DNA of 64,000 nucleotides, taken from positions 62,001-126,000 of the forward strand of contig DUMS01000007.1 in the NCBI GenBank assembly GCA_012839745.1, read 5' to 3'. The first letter of the stretch is position 1. Each line of letters opens with the position of its first letter. Origin of the DNA: Tissierellia bacterium (lineage in GTDB: Bacteria > Bacillota > Clostridia > Tissierellales > Tepidimicrobiaceae). The position numbers were made by a program, and so were the translations under genes. Under the pieces are notes generated by a model. The model was not told the origin of the DNA, made no database searches, and saw only the letters and a program-made list of their open reading frames with translations. Shown one piece after another: positions 1-8,677 of the stretch.

Positions 1-312
1 ATGGAAATGGACGCAAAGAAAGGTGATTGGGTAAGAATACACAATATAGTTTTAAAACCCGAAGAAAGGTCTCCACATCTTCCAGAGGATACTCAAAAAG
101 TGCCTTTAGAAATGTGGGTTAAAGGATTTCTTTTAAATGAAGAAGCCAACATTGGCGATGAAGTTGAAGTTGAAACTTATATAGGAAGAAAGGCTAAAGG
201 TACCTTAGTAGAAGTTAATCCATACTGGAAGCACAATTTCGGGAAAGCAGTTCCAGAGCTGCTATACATAGGCAGACAGTTAAGAGATATGTTAGCAGAG
301 GATGGTGAATAG
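1..312 (+). CDS. ortA: 2-amino-4-oxopentanoate thiolase, alpha subunit (OrtA)
   Basis: Small subunit of the thiolase that cleaves 2-amino-4-ketopentanoate with CoA to acetyl-CoA and alanine, the last step of oxidative ornithine fermentation. The 103-residue product is the usual size for OrtA, and the order ortA-ortB-oraS-oraE matches the ornithine operon known from Clostridium sticklandii. The interior has a beta-rich stretch with VEVETYIGRKAKGTL near residues 55-69. The first base of the window is the A of an ATG, so upstream sequence, the ribosome-binding site and the expected dehydrogenase gene (ord) cannot be seen, and a start further upstream cannot be excluded. The stop overlaps the ribosome-binding region of ortB. 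Identification rests on recalled family resemblance plus context. Confidence 0.85.
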   Translation: MEMDAKKGDWVRIHNIVLKPEERSPHLPEDTQKVPLEMWVKGFLLNEEANIGDEVEVETYIGRKAKGTLVEVNPYWKHNFGKAVPELLYIGRQLRDMLAEDGE

Positions 313-313
313 T

Positions 314-1729
314 ATGACAAGAGATATGAGCTATGAAGCTGTAATGGCGAGAAAAGGCGAAATAATGAGGAAAGCTATAGGAATTGATTATGATAAATTT
401 GAATCAGGTGGCATAGCTTTTGATTATGAAAGGATGATGAGGGAAACAGGGTATAGCCTGCAGGAAATACAGAAGATTCAAAGTGAAACTGGCGTAGGCA
501 ATACTCCGCTGTTGGAACTTAAGAATCTGACTAAACTTGCAAGGAAACTTGCACCAAAGGGAAAAGGGGCAAGAATATTTATAAAGGATGAAGCAGCCAA
601 TCCTTCAGGAAGCTTCAAGGCAAGAAGAGCAGCAACAGCATGCTATCATGCACAGAAATTGGGATATAAAGGTGTTATAGCTGCTACAAGCGGTAACTAT
701 GGCGCTGCAGTTGCAAGCCAGGCTGCCATGAGAGGATTGAAATGTATAGTTGTTCAGGAATGCTATGATTCAAGGGGTATAGGCCAACCTGAGATAATAG
801 AAAAAGCCAGAAAATGTGAAGCTTTTGGGGCAGAGGTTTTGCAATTAACCGTTGGGCCAGAGCTATTCTATACTTTCCTAATACTGCTGGAGGAAACAGG
901 ATACTTTAACGCTTCACTTTATACTCCATTTGGAATTGCAGGTGTTGAAACGTTAGGCTATGAGCTGGCTATGCAGTTTAGAGAAAGAGAAGGAAGAGAT
1001 CCGGATGCAGTAGTGGTAACAAATGCCGGTGGCGGAAACCTGACAGGTACTGCCAGAGGGCTTATGAAAGCAGGGGCACAAAGCCAAATTATAGGAGCAA
1101 GTGTTGATTTAAGCGGACTGCACATGGCTAGCGACATTCACTTTAATAGGAAATCATTTACAACAGGTCACACAGGATTTGGAATTCCATTTGCTACATG
1201 GCCAGACAGGTCTGATGTTCCAAGGTCAGCAGCCAGACCATTAAGGTATATGGATAGATATGTAACTGTTAACCAGGGTACAGTATTCTACATGACTGAA
1301 GCTTTAGCACAGCTGGAAGGAATAGAAAGAGGACCTGCTGGAAGCACATCCTTAGCAGCAGCTTTTGCAATTGCACAGGAAATGGATGAAGACCAGATAA
1401 TAGTAGTACAGGAAACAGAATATACTGGAGCAGGAAAGCATATCCAGCCACAGCTGACCTTTGCCAGAGAAAACGGAATTGAAATATTACTGGGAGACCC
1501 AACTGAAGAAATTCCAGGTAAAAATATCATATTACCAAAGGACCCAAGTTATATTAAGAAGAATGAGCTGGATGTTAACAAATTGAGAAAGTCCTATATC
1601 AAGAATTGCATCCACAATAACAATGTTGAAAGAATAACAGATGAGGATATTAAATTCCTGGCAGAAGATACAAAATCAAGCATTGAGTTTGTAAAGGAAA
1701 CCCTTAATGAGATTGGAGTTCAATACTAA
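314..1729 (+). CDS. ortB: 2-amino-4-oxopentanoate thiolase, beta subunit (OrtB), PLP-dependent
   Basis: Catalytic subunit of the OrtAB thiolase, a fold-type II PLP enzyme of the threonine-synthase type rather than a classical thiolase. The PLP lysine is K102 in PSGSFKARR, and the phosphate-binding glycine loop is NAGGGN in the middle of the protein. An ATG at 302 overlaps the end of ortA, but the ATG at 314 is better placed, six bases after a GAGG...GGTG ribosome-binding region, and gives 471 residues, the expected family length. Cytoplasmic, working with OrtA on the product of 2,4-diaminopentanoate oxidation. It is followed closely by oraS, so it is translated from the same operon mRNA. Confidence 0.9.
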   Translation: MTRDMSYEAVMARKGEIMRKAIGIDYDKFESGGIAFDYERMMRETGYSLQEIQKIQSETGVGNTPLLELKNLTKLARKLAPKGKGARIFIKDEAANPSGSFKARRAATACYHAQKLGYKGVIAATSGNYGAAVASQAAMRGLKCIVVQECYDSRGIGQPEIIEKARKCEAFGAEVLQLTVGPELFYTFLILLEETGYFNASLYTPFGIAGVETLGYELAMQFREREGRDPDAVVVTNAGGGNLTGTARGLMKAGAQSQIIGASVDLSGLHMASDIHFNRKSFTTGHTGFGIPFATWPDRSDVPRSAARPLRYMDRYVTVNQGTVFYMTEALAQLEGIERGPAGSTSLAAAFAIAQEMDEDQIIVVQETEYTGAGKHIQPQLTFARENGIEILLGDPTEEIPGKNIILPKDPSYIKKNELDVNKLRKSYIKNCIHNNNVERITDEDIKFLAEDTKSSIEFVKETLNEIGVQY

Positions 1730-1747
1730 TGGAGAGGAGTGATATTA

Positions 1748-2113
1748 ATGAAGAGAGCAGATGATTTTCAAGAGAGAAGAAAGCATCTTGCAAGCCTTAC
1801 GGATGAAGAACTAGAGCAGAGATTCTGGCAATTGGCTGAGAAAATAGTTGACCCATTGATAGATTTGGCATATAAGAATACAACTCCATCAATAGAGAGA
1901 TCAGTTCTGCTTAGAATGGGATTTTCAAGCATAGAGGCAAAGGCTATTGTAGATGGGGCAATGGATAGAGGATTATTGGGAAAAGGCGCAGGCCATTTAG
2001 TATACAGATTATCAAGGGATAAGGACTTGAGCATAAGAGAAGCAGGATTAAAGCTTGTAAACGGAGAAATGTGGGACTATCTTGTTGAAGTATTCAAAGG
2101 AGGTGAGAGATAA
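1748..2113 (+). CDS. oraS: D-ornithine 4,5-aminomutase, small subunit (OraS)
   Basis: Small subunit of the adenosylcobalamin- and PLP-dependent aminomutase that moves the delta-amino group of D-ornithine to carbon 4, giving 2,4-diaminopentanoate. The ATG at 1748 follows GAGGAG by a normal distance and gives 121 residues, the length known for OraS; the GTG at 1739 overlaps that ribosome-binding site. The stop codon TAA shares its last base with the ATG of oraE, so the two subunits are translationally coupled, as expected for a fixed-stoichiometry complex. The protein is charged and helical with no catalytic motif of its own. Called mainly from size and position before oraE. Confidence 0.9.
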   Translation: MKRADDFQERRKHLASLTDEELEQRFWQLAEKIVDPLIDLAYKNTTPSIERSVLLRMGFSSIEAKAIVDGAMDRGLLGKGAGHLVYRLSRDKDLSIREAGLKLVNGEMWDYLVEVFKGGER

Positions 2114-4329
2114 TGGAATTAAAACCAAATGAAAAGCTGGATATTGAGTATATATTAAAGGATTTAGATAAATACAGACCAAGAAGACGTGGATGGACAT
2201 GGAGAAAGGGAGCTGGAGAAAAGAGAAAAATCGGAAAGTTTGAATACTATGAGATGACTGAAAATTTAAAGAACAGCCAGCCACTTCCAGCAGCTAAGTA
2301 TTTTGATAATATAGATCCACAGCCACAGCCAGTTATTACAACAGAAATTGCTTCAGGAAGATTTGAGGATGATATAAGAAGAATGAGAATGGCTGCATGG
2401 CATGGCGCAGACCATATTATGGTTATAAGAACAGCTGGCCAAAGCCATTTTGATGGGTTAATAGAAGGTACTCCTCAGGGAGTAGGTGGAATTCCTGTAA
2501 CAAGAAAACAGGTACGTGCTCAAAGAAAAGCTTTAGATATGATTGAAGACGAAGTAGGAAGACCAATTAATTATCACTCCTATGTAAGTGGGGTAGCTGG
2601 CCCTGAAATAGCAGTAATGTTTGCTGAAGAAGGAGTTAATGGGGCTCACCAGGACCCACAGTACAATGTGCTGTACAGAAATATAAACATGGTAAGGTCA
2701 TTTGTTGATGCTGCAAATGCAAAGAAGGTAATGGCATGGGCAGATATGGCACAAATAGATGGCGCCCACAATGCCAATGCAACTGCCAGGGAAGCATGGA
2801 AAGTAATGCCAGAATTAATGGTTCAGCATGCCATTAACTGCATGTTTTCAGTTAAAGTTGGGATGAAAAAGGAAAATATATGCCTTTCAACTGTACCACC
2901 TACAGCACCACCAGCTCCATGTATGAGACTGGACTTACCATATGCTGTAGCATTGAGGGAATTATTCAAGGGATTCAAAATGCGTGCACAGATGAATACA
3001 AAATACATGGAGTCTTCAACAAGGGAAGCTACTGTAACCCATGTATTGAACCTGTTGATATCAGAGCTGACCAGTGCAGATATTCAATCAACCATAACAC
3101 CAGATGAAGGAAGAAACGTTCCATGGCATATCTATAACATTGAAGCAATAGATACTGCAAAACAAGCTTTAGCAGGTATGGACGGATTAAAGGAAATGGT
3201 ACAGATAAAGAGAGATAAGGGTGAACTGGCAGATAGAGTAAGAGAGCTAAAAGAAAGAGCAGTTCTATTTATGGAAGAAATACTTGAAGTAGGTGGATAC
3301 TTCAAAGCTGTTGAAGAAGGGTTTTTTGTTGATTCAGGATATTACCCAGAAAGAAATGGAGACGGTATAGTAAGAAAGATTGATGGAGGAGTAGGTGCTG
3401 GAACAGTTGTGGAAAGGGACAAAGATTATATGGCACCTGTAACTGCTGTATTTGGGTACAATAACGTTGCTCAATACGATGAAAGTGCAGTCGATAATCC
3501 ATCCAAGCTAATAGGCGGATGTACTTTTGAAGATCCGGATAAGATTGTATTTATTGATGAATTAGATGAAAATGACAATGTAAATGTAAGATTGGCAGAA
3601 ACAAAGGAATTAAGAGGCACTACCCTTCTAAAGCCTGAAATGGAATGGACGGGAGATGGAGTTGTATTCTTTACAATGTTCTTGCCTGCAGAAGAAAGGG
3701 TTGCTGAATTTGCAGCAATTGAAATAGGCAAGAAACTTGGCCTTACTGATGTGGAAGTAATCCATAAGGAAATAATGCAGCAAGCTGAAGGAACAAGGGT
3801 AGAGGTTAAAGGCAGAGTACCATTTACTATAGATACTTCTAAGCTTGTTATTCCACCAAAGCCAGTAACATTATCAGATGATGAAATTAGAGCTGAAATA
3901 GAAGCTCACCCAATGAAGATAGTAGCAGCTACAGTTGGAGAAGATGAGCACTCTGTAGGATTAAGGGAGATTATAGATATTAAGCACGGTGGAATAGAAA
4001 AATATGGTATTGAATGCCATTATCTTGGCACATCCGTTCCAGTTGAAAAACTAGTTGATGCAGCTATTGAGTTAAATGCAGATGCAATACTGGCTTCAAC
4101 AATAATAAGCCATGACGATATTCACTATAAGAACATGAAGAAACTGCATGAGCTCTGTGTAGAAAAAGGTATAAGGGATAAAATAATTCTAGTTGCTGGC
4201 GGAACTCAGGTATCCAATGAGCTGGCTGTAGCCAGCGGAGTAGATGCTGGTTTTGGAAGAGGAACCAAAGGAGCCCATGTAGCAACATTCTTAGTAATGA
4301 AAAGAAGAGAGATGCGAAATGAAAATTGA
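2113..4329 (+). CDS. oraE: D-ornithine 4,5-aminomutase, large subunit (OraE)
   Basis: Catalytic subunit that binds both adenosylcobalamin and PLP. The C-terminal Rossmann-like B12 domain (about residues 600-735) carries the base-on motif DEHSVG, with cobalt-ligand H613. K624, eleven residues later, corresponds in spacing to the PLP-binding lysine known in C. sticklandii OraE (H618/K629). The N-terminal 560 residues form the TIM-barrel mutase region, with a glycine-rich GTPQGVGGIP segment near residue 118. The 738-residue length fits the family. It overlaps oraS by one base and the reactivase gene by eleven bases, so the three proteins are almost certainly co-translated. All key residues are present, so the enzyme should be active. 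Confidence 0.95.
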   Translation: MELKPNEKLDIEYILKDLDKYRPRRRGWTWRKGAGEKRKIGKFEYYEMTENLKNSQPLPAAKYFDNIDPQPQPVITTEIASGRFEDDIRRMRMAAWHGADHIMVIRTAGQSHFDGLIEGTPQGVGGIPVTRKQVRAQRKALDMIEDEVGRPINYHSYVSGVAGPEIAVMFAEEGVNGAHQDPQYNVLYRNINMVRSFVDAANAKKVMAWADMAQIDGAHNANATAREAWKVMPELMVQHAINCMFSVKVGMKKENICLSTVPPTAPPAPCMRLDLPYAVALRELFKGFKMRAQMNTKYMESSTREATVTHVLNLLISELTSADIQSTITPDEGRNVPWHIYNIEAIDTAKQALAGMDGLKEMVQIKRDKGELADRVRELKERAVLFMEEILEVGGYFKAVEEGFFVDSGYYPERNGDGIVRKIDGGVGAGTVVERDKDYMAPVTAVFGYNNVAQYDESAVDNPSKLIGGCTFEDPDKIVFIDELDENDNVNVRLAETKELRGTTLLKPEMEWTGDGVVFFTMFLPAEERVAEFAAIEIGKKLGLTDVEVIHKEIMQQAEGTRVEVKGRVPFTIDTSKLVIPPKPVTLSDDEIRAEIEAHPMKIVAATVGEDEHSVGLREIIDIKHGGIEKYGIECHYLGTSVPVEKLVDAAIELNADAILASTIISHDDIHYKNMKKLHELCVEKGIRDKIILVAGGTQVSNELAVASGVDAGFGRGTKGAHVATFLVMKRREMRNEN

Positions 4330-5689
4330 TATATTAGTTGCTGAAATAGGTAGCACTACAACTGTAGTAAATGCTTTTGATGGGGTAAATGACCCTAGAC
4401 CTAGATTTCTAGGTCAGGGTCAGGCCCCTACCACTGTACTTGAAGGAGATGTAAATGTTGGGCTTAGAAATGCAATAAAGGATTTGACCAGAAATCTGAA
4501 TGTAAACAATATCGAATACAACGACTTAATTGCCACCAGCAGTGCAGCAGGTGGGTTGAAGATGACAGTACATGGGCTGGTTTATGATATGACGGTTAAA
4601 GCAGCAAAGGAAGCTGCATTAGGTGCTGGAGCAAATATAAAGTATATAACTGCAGGAAAGCTGAGAAAATCTGACCTTAGAAAAATCCAGGAGATAAAGC
4701 CCAATATAATACTCATAGCAGGCGGTGTAGACTACGGGGAAAGGGATACAGCGCTGTACAACTCTGAACTGATTGCAGAACTTGATTTAGAAATTCCGGT
4801 GATATATGCCGGAAATGTGGAAAATCATGAAGAAGTAAAAGAGCTGTTTGAAGGAAAGAAAACTGAATTGTATATAGTAGAAAATGTCTATCCGAAAATC
4901 GACGAGCTTAACATAGAACCAACTAGAAAAGTAATACAGGATGTGTTTGAAAAGCACATAATACATGCACCAGGCATGCAAAAGGTTAGAGAAATGGTAA
5001 ATGGTCCAATAATACCAACTCCCGGAGCTGTAATGGAGGCAGCTAAGCTTCTCTATGAAGAAATAGGGGATTTAGTTGTAATAGATGTTGGAGGAGCAAC
5101 TACAGATGTTCATTCAGTAACCGAAGGTAGCGAGGAAATAACAAGAATACTGATAAATCCTGAACCTACAGCTAAAAGGACTGTTGAGGGAGATTTGGGC
5201 GTCTATGTAAACATGAAGAATATAGTTGAGTTAATAGGAAAGGAAAAATTAGCGGAAGAATTGGACGTATCAATGGAGGAACTGGAATCAATAATTATGA
5301 GCCATGCACCAATTCCAACAACTGATATGGATAAAAAGTTTACAGAAAGATTAACACTACATGCCCTATTAACAGCTGTTAAGAGGCATTCAGGACGCTT
5401 AAGACACCTCTATGGACCTGGAGGTAAAAAAACCCTGGCAGAAGGAAAGGATTTGACCAATATAAAATATATAATAGGAACTGGCGGAGCATTAACCAGA
5501 TTACCCAACAGAGTAAATATGCTGAAGGAAATTGCATTGTCCAACAAAGGAAATGAGCTTTTGCCTAATAAAGAAGCGGAAATACTAATAGATAACTACT
5601 ATATAATGGCTTCATTAGGAGTAATGTCAAAGAATTATCCAGAAGCTGCATTAAAACTATTGAAAGAAAGTTTAAGAATTAATGACTAA
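4319..5689 (+). CDS. GlmL/MutL-family ASKHA ATPase, probable aminomutase reactivating factor
   Basis: A 456-residue ASKHA-fold ATPase of the GlmL/MutL family. Visible motifs are the phosphate-1 loop AEIGSTTTVV near residue 8 and the second phosphate-binding segment VVIDVGGATTDVHSV around residue 260. GlmL-type proteins sit beside B12-dependent carbon-skeleton mutases and are thought to exchange damaged cobalamin. Here the gene overlaps oraE by eleven bases, so the inferred client is OraE. This protein should not be confused with the DNA mismatch-repair MutL, which shares only a name. Function as a reactivase is inferred from context and family. Confidence 0.8.
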   Translation: MKIDILVAEIGSTTTVVNAFDGVNDPRPRFLGQGQAPTTVLEGDVNVGLRNAIKDLTRNLNVNNIEYNDLIATSSAAGGLKMTVHGLVYDMTVKAAKEAALGAGANIKYITAGKLRKSDLRKIQEIKPNIILIAGGVDYGERDTALYNSELIAELDLEIPVIYAGNVENHEEVKELFEGKKTELYIVENVYPKIDELNIEPTRKVIQDVFEKHIIHAPGMQKVREMVNGPIIPTPGAVMEAAKLLYEEIGDLVVIDVGGATTDVHSVTEGSEEITRILINPEPTAKRTVEGDLGVYVNMKNIVELIGKEKLAEELDVSMEELESIIMSHAPIPTTDMDKKFTERLTLHALLTAVKRHSGRLRHLYGPGGKKTLAEGKDLTNIKYIIGTGGALTRLPNRVNMLKEIALSNKGNELLPNKEAEILIDNYYIMASLGVMSKNYPEAALKLLKESLRIND

Positions 5690-5695
5690 TAAATA

Positions 5696-5714
5696 AGGCG
5701 TCCAAGGGACGCCT
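5696..5714 (+). other. GC-rich hairpin between the reactivase gene and orr
   Basis: AGGCGTCC and GGACGCCT form a perfect 8-bp stem with a 3-base loop directly after the reactivase stop codon. No run of T follows, so it is not a standard intrinsic terminator; it may stabilise the 3' end of the upstream message or lower expression of orr. Confidence 0.55.
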
Positions 5715-5746
5715 GAAATATTATTAACCTTAGAGGAGGCTAAAAT

Positions 5747-6811
5747 ATGTATTATCCCAGGATAGAAGTGGATTTGAGTAAGATTAAACATAATACCGAA
5801 GTTTTAGTAAGCCTATGCAAAAAATACGGCATTGATGTTGCCGGAGTAACGAAGTCATTTTGTGGGCATCCAGATATAGCCAGAGCAATTGTTGAAGGCG
5901 GAGTAAAATATCTGGCAGATTCAAGGATAGAGAACCTTATAAAATTAAAGGATATAGAAATACCAAAGATACTGCTGAGACTTCCAATGATTAGTGAAGC
6001 AGAAGAAGTTGTTGAATATGCTGATATATCCTTAAACTCTGAATTGGAGACTATTAAGGCGCTATCAAAGGCATCCGTTGCAAAAGGAATTATACATAAT
6101 ATAATTCTCATGTTTGATTTAGGCGACTTAAGAGAAGGATATTTTAAGGAAGAGGACTTATTCAATGACATTGAAAAAATCATTGAATTGGAAGGAATAA
6201 AAATAATCGGCATAGGAACCAATCTAACCTGTTATGGAGGAGTAATACCTAGAGAAGAAAATCTTGGAAGGCTTGTGGATTTGGCAAACAAAATCAGGGA
6301 AAAATACAATTTGGAATTGGAGATTGTATCCGGCGGAAATTCAAGCAGCTTACACCTTTTAATAGACAATAAAAAAGTAGATGGCATAAATCTTCTAAGG
6401 CTTGGCGAATCAATTATACTGGGTGGGGAAACTGCATTTGGAAACAGGATTGAAAACACCTACAACGATGCATTCCAGCTGGTTGTGGAGATAATTGAAA
6501 TTAAAGAAAAGCCTTCAGTTCCAATTGGCGAGATAGGCAGGGACGCATTTGGAAAGGTTCCTACCTTTGTAGATAAAGGAATACGAAAACGAATTATCTG
6601 TGCCATAGGAAAGCAGGACATTGAATTTGACAGCATAATTCCTGTTGATGAAGGAATTAGCGTATTAGGAGGCAGTAGCGATCATCTGATATTGGATGGA
6701 ACTGACAGTATAAATAATTATAGAGTTGGAGATAAGGTTAGATTTAAACTGACATATGGAGGAATACTGAGGGCTATGACAAGTGAATATGTAAAAAAGC
6801 AAATTATTTAA
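5747..6811 (+). CDS. orr: Ornithine racemase (Orr), alanine-racemase-like PLP barrel
   Basis: Interconverts L- and D-ornithine, supplying the D-isomer used by OraSE. The protein is 354 residues with an N-terminal alanine-racemase-type TIM barrel; the likely PLP lysine is K36 in AGVTKSFCGHP, and a C-terminal beta domain follows from about residue 240. An AGGAGG ribosome-binding site sits eight bases before the ATG. It is separated from the operon core by a short GC-rich hairpin but is on the same strand with no visible promoter, so it is probably read through from oraE. The YhfX/Orr branch of the family also contains other amino-acid racemases; the ornithine assignment depends on the operon. 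Confidence 0.88.
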   Translation: MYYPRIEVDLSKIKHNTEVLVSLCKKYGIDVAGVTKSFCGHPDIARAIVEGGVKYLADSRIENLIKLKDIEIPKILLRLPMISEAEEVVEYADISLNSELETIKALSKASVAKGIIHNIILMFDLGDLREGYFKEEDLFNDIEKIIELEGIKIIGIGTNLTCYGGVIPREENLGRLVDLANKIREKYNLELEIVSGGNSSSLHLLIDNKKVDGINLLRLGESIILGGETAFGNRIENTYNDAFQLVVEIIEIKEKPSVPIGEIGRDAFGKVPTFVDKGIRKRIICAIGKQDIEFDSIIPVDEGISVLGGSSDHLILDGTDSINNYRVGDKVRFKLTYGGILRAMTSEYVKKQII

Positions 6812-7066
6812 CTGAAGATTGTTATTTGCATACAGTGTTTTCTATTATTGACTGCAAAAATATATTGTTATATTATATTATATAAACAACTTCAGAATAT
6901 AGCAAAACTCTAATTATGGTTCTCTCAAAATAAACAATATATTCAAAAAACAGGTTTTATGAAATATAAATCTGATAAAATCAATAAGGGAAGTTCTCTT
7001 TAATATTTTTTAACATGAGAAATTTCCTGTTATTGGATTAAGTTCTTTATTATAACAGGTGAGAGT
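6812..7066 (+). promoter_or_regulatory. Intergenic region with candidate rarA promoter inside an inverted repeat
   Basis: TTGACT (6848-6853), a 17-base spacer and TATTAT (6871-6876) make a plausible vegetative promoter. It lies inside an imperfect inverted repeat, CTGAAG-A-TTGTT (6812-6823) and AACAACTTCAG (6885-6895), 11 pairs with one bulged A. No terminator with a T run is visible after orr. If the promoter is right, rarA has a leader of about 185 bases, in which I see no recognised riboswitch. Confidence 0.35.
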
Positions 7067-8386
7067 ATGAATTTATTTACTTTAAATATGGAAAATCAAT
7101 TGAATAGAGAAGCTCCATTAGCGGATAGGATGAGGCCTAATACTATAGATGAATTTGTTGGGCAATCCCATGTAATTGGAAAGGGAAAATTTTTGTGGAG
7201 GGCCATAAAAGCAGACAGGATTAACTCCATGATACTCTATGGTCCACCAGGCGTTGGAAAAACAACATTAGCAATGATAATAGCAAATTCCACCCATAAG
7301 AATTTTGAGAAGCTTTCAGCAGTAACATCTGGCGTAAAGGAGCTTAGAGAAGTTATAAACAGGGCTGAAGAGGATTTGAAACTATATGGCAAAAGGACCA
7401 TACTATTCATAGACGAAATTCATAGATTTAATAAAGCTCAGCAGGATGCACTGCTGCCTTATGTGGAAAGAGGTATTATAATTCTTATAGGAGCTACTAC
7501 AGAAAATCCATATTTTGAAGTAAATAAATCGCTGCTGTCAAGAATGATGGTTATACCCTTATATGCACTTACAAGGGGTGAAATAAGGAATTTAATAGAG
7601 AGGGCCCTTTGGGATGAAAGGAAGGGGCTGGGAAAGTATAGAGTGAATTTCGACGAAGATGCGATGGATTATCTTATCACCATTTCCGATGGCGATGGGA
7701 GAATTGCCCTTAACTCATTGGAAATTGCAGTGCTTTCAACTCCTGCAGATGAAAATGGAATAATTAATATAAATTTGGATACAATAAAGGAATCACTACT
7801 AGTAAAAATTGCCAAATACGATAAATCTTCAGACGAGCATTATGACACCATATCAGCATTTATAAAGAGTATGAGAGGTTCAGATCCTGATGCTGCTTTA
7901 TATTGGCTGGCTAAGATGATTGAAGCTGGAGAGGATCCGAAATTTATAGCCAGAAGGATAATCATATGTGCATCTGAGGATGTGGGAAATGCTGATCCGC
8001 AGGCTTTGAACATTGCAGTATCAGCCTTTAATGCAGTTAATGCAATAGGAATGCCTGAAGGGAGAATAATACTTGCTCAAGCAGCATGTTATGTAGCATG
8101 TGCACCTAAAAGCAATGCATGTTATGTAGGAATAGAAAAGGCTTTAAATGACGTAAGAAACAAGCCAATAGGGAAAGTTCCCCTTCACCTAAGGGATGCA
8201 TCTTACAAGGGAGCAGAGAATCTGGGATATGGAATTGGATATAAATATCCTCATGATTATGAAGGTTCTTACGTCAAACAGCAGTATCTGCCTGATGAGT
8301 TCAAGGATGTTAAGTACTATATACCAAGCGATAATGGATATGAAAGGAAAATAAAGGAGCATATGGCTAAATTATTTGACAAATAG
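7067..8386 (+). CDS. rarA: Replication-associated recombination protein A (RarA/MgsA), AAA+ ATPase
   Basis: AAA+ clamp-loader-like ATPase acting at stalled replication forks. The Walker A motif is GPPGVGKT (residues 59-66), Walker B is FIDEIHR near residue 112, and sensor 1 is the GATTEN segment near residue 144. The C-terminal 170 residues form the MgsA/RarA tetramerisation region, with DPDAALYWLAKMIEAGEDP near residue 268. The 439-residue length is normal. A GGTGAGAG ribosome-binding site precedes the ATG. The gene ends over the -35 box of the asnS T-box promoter, with no terminator in between. Confidence 0.95.
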   Translation: MNLFTLNMENQLNREAPLADRMRPNTIDEFVGQSHVIGKGKFLWRAIKADRINSMILYGPPGVGKTTLAMIIANSTHKNFEKLSAVTSGVKELREVINRAEEDLKLYGKRTILFIDEIHRFNKAQQDALLPYVERGIIILIGATTENPYFEVNKSLLSRMMVIPLYALTRGEIRNLIERALWDERKGLGKYRVNFDEDAMDYLITISDGDGRIALNSLEIAVLSTPADENGIININLDTIKESLLVKIAKYDKSSDEHYDTISAFIKSMRGSDPDAALYWLAKMIEAGEDPKFIARRIIICASEDVGNADPQALNIAVSAFNAVNAIGMPEGRIILAQAACYVACAPKSNACYVGIEKALNDVRNKPIGKVPLHLRDASYKGAENLGYGIGYKYPHDYEGSYVKQQYLPDEFKDVKYYIPSDNGYERKIKEHMAKLFDK

Positions 8387-8404
8387 AATGGATATAATTA
8401 TAAT
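8376..8404 (+). promoter_or_regulatory. Vegetative promoter of the asnS T-box transcript
   Basis: TTGACA (8376-8381), a 17-base spacer and TATAAT (8399-8404) match the sigma-A consensus exactly. The -35 box lies inside the last codons of rarA. Transcription would start just before the T-box stem I. Confidence 0.85.
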
Positions 8405-8416
8405 AAAATAAAGCTT

Positions 8417-8650
8417 ATTAAACTGTGACAGGAAGAGTAGATATAAGAAGTAGTTACAGTGAGCCAGGGATAGTGGGAACCTGGTACGATGCTTATATTG
8501 AAGAACATCCTTGAGTTTCTGGCTGAAATCTTAGTAGGCTTAGACGGTTAATACCGTTATATATTATTACACGTTGTGTAATAGAGTGGCTATTTAGCAA
8601 TTAGGGTGGCACCGCGAACCTTCGTCCCTTCAGGATAGGAGGTTTTTTTT
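8417..8650 (+). promoter_or_regulatory. T-box riboswitch, asparagine-specific, upstream of asnS
   Basis: The conserved T-box AGGGTGGCACCGCG lies at 8603-8616 and is followed by an intrinsic terminator whose AACCT...AGGTT stem runs into eight T residues (8641-8648). Upstream is a stem I region with GAGCCAGGG and GAACCTGG arms. The specifier codon reads AAC (8504-8506), one base before TCCTTGAG, which is exactly the placement seen in the leuS leader in this window. AAC is an asparagine codon, matching the downstream asparaginyl-tRNA synthetase. Uncharged tRNA-Asn should favour the antiterminator and switch on asnS. Confidence 0.95.
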
Positions 8651-8677
8651 GTGGAATAATAGAAAGGAGTGTTTGGT

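Noticed and set aside
4319-5689. DNA mismatch repair MutL
   Set aside because: The protein is an ASKHA ATPase with GSTTTVV and DVGGATTD motifs, not a GHKL ATPase.
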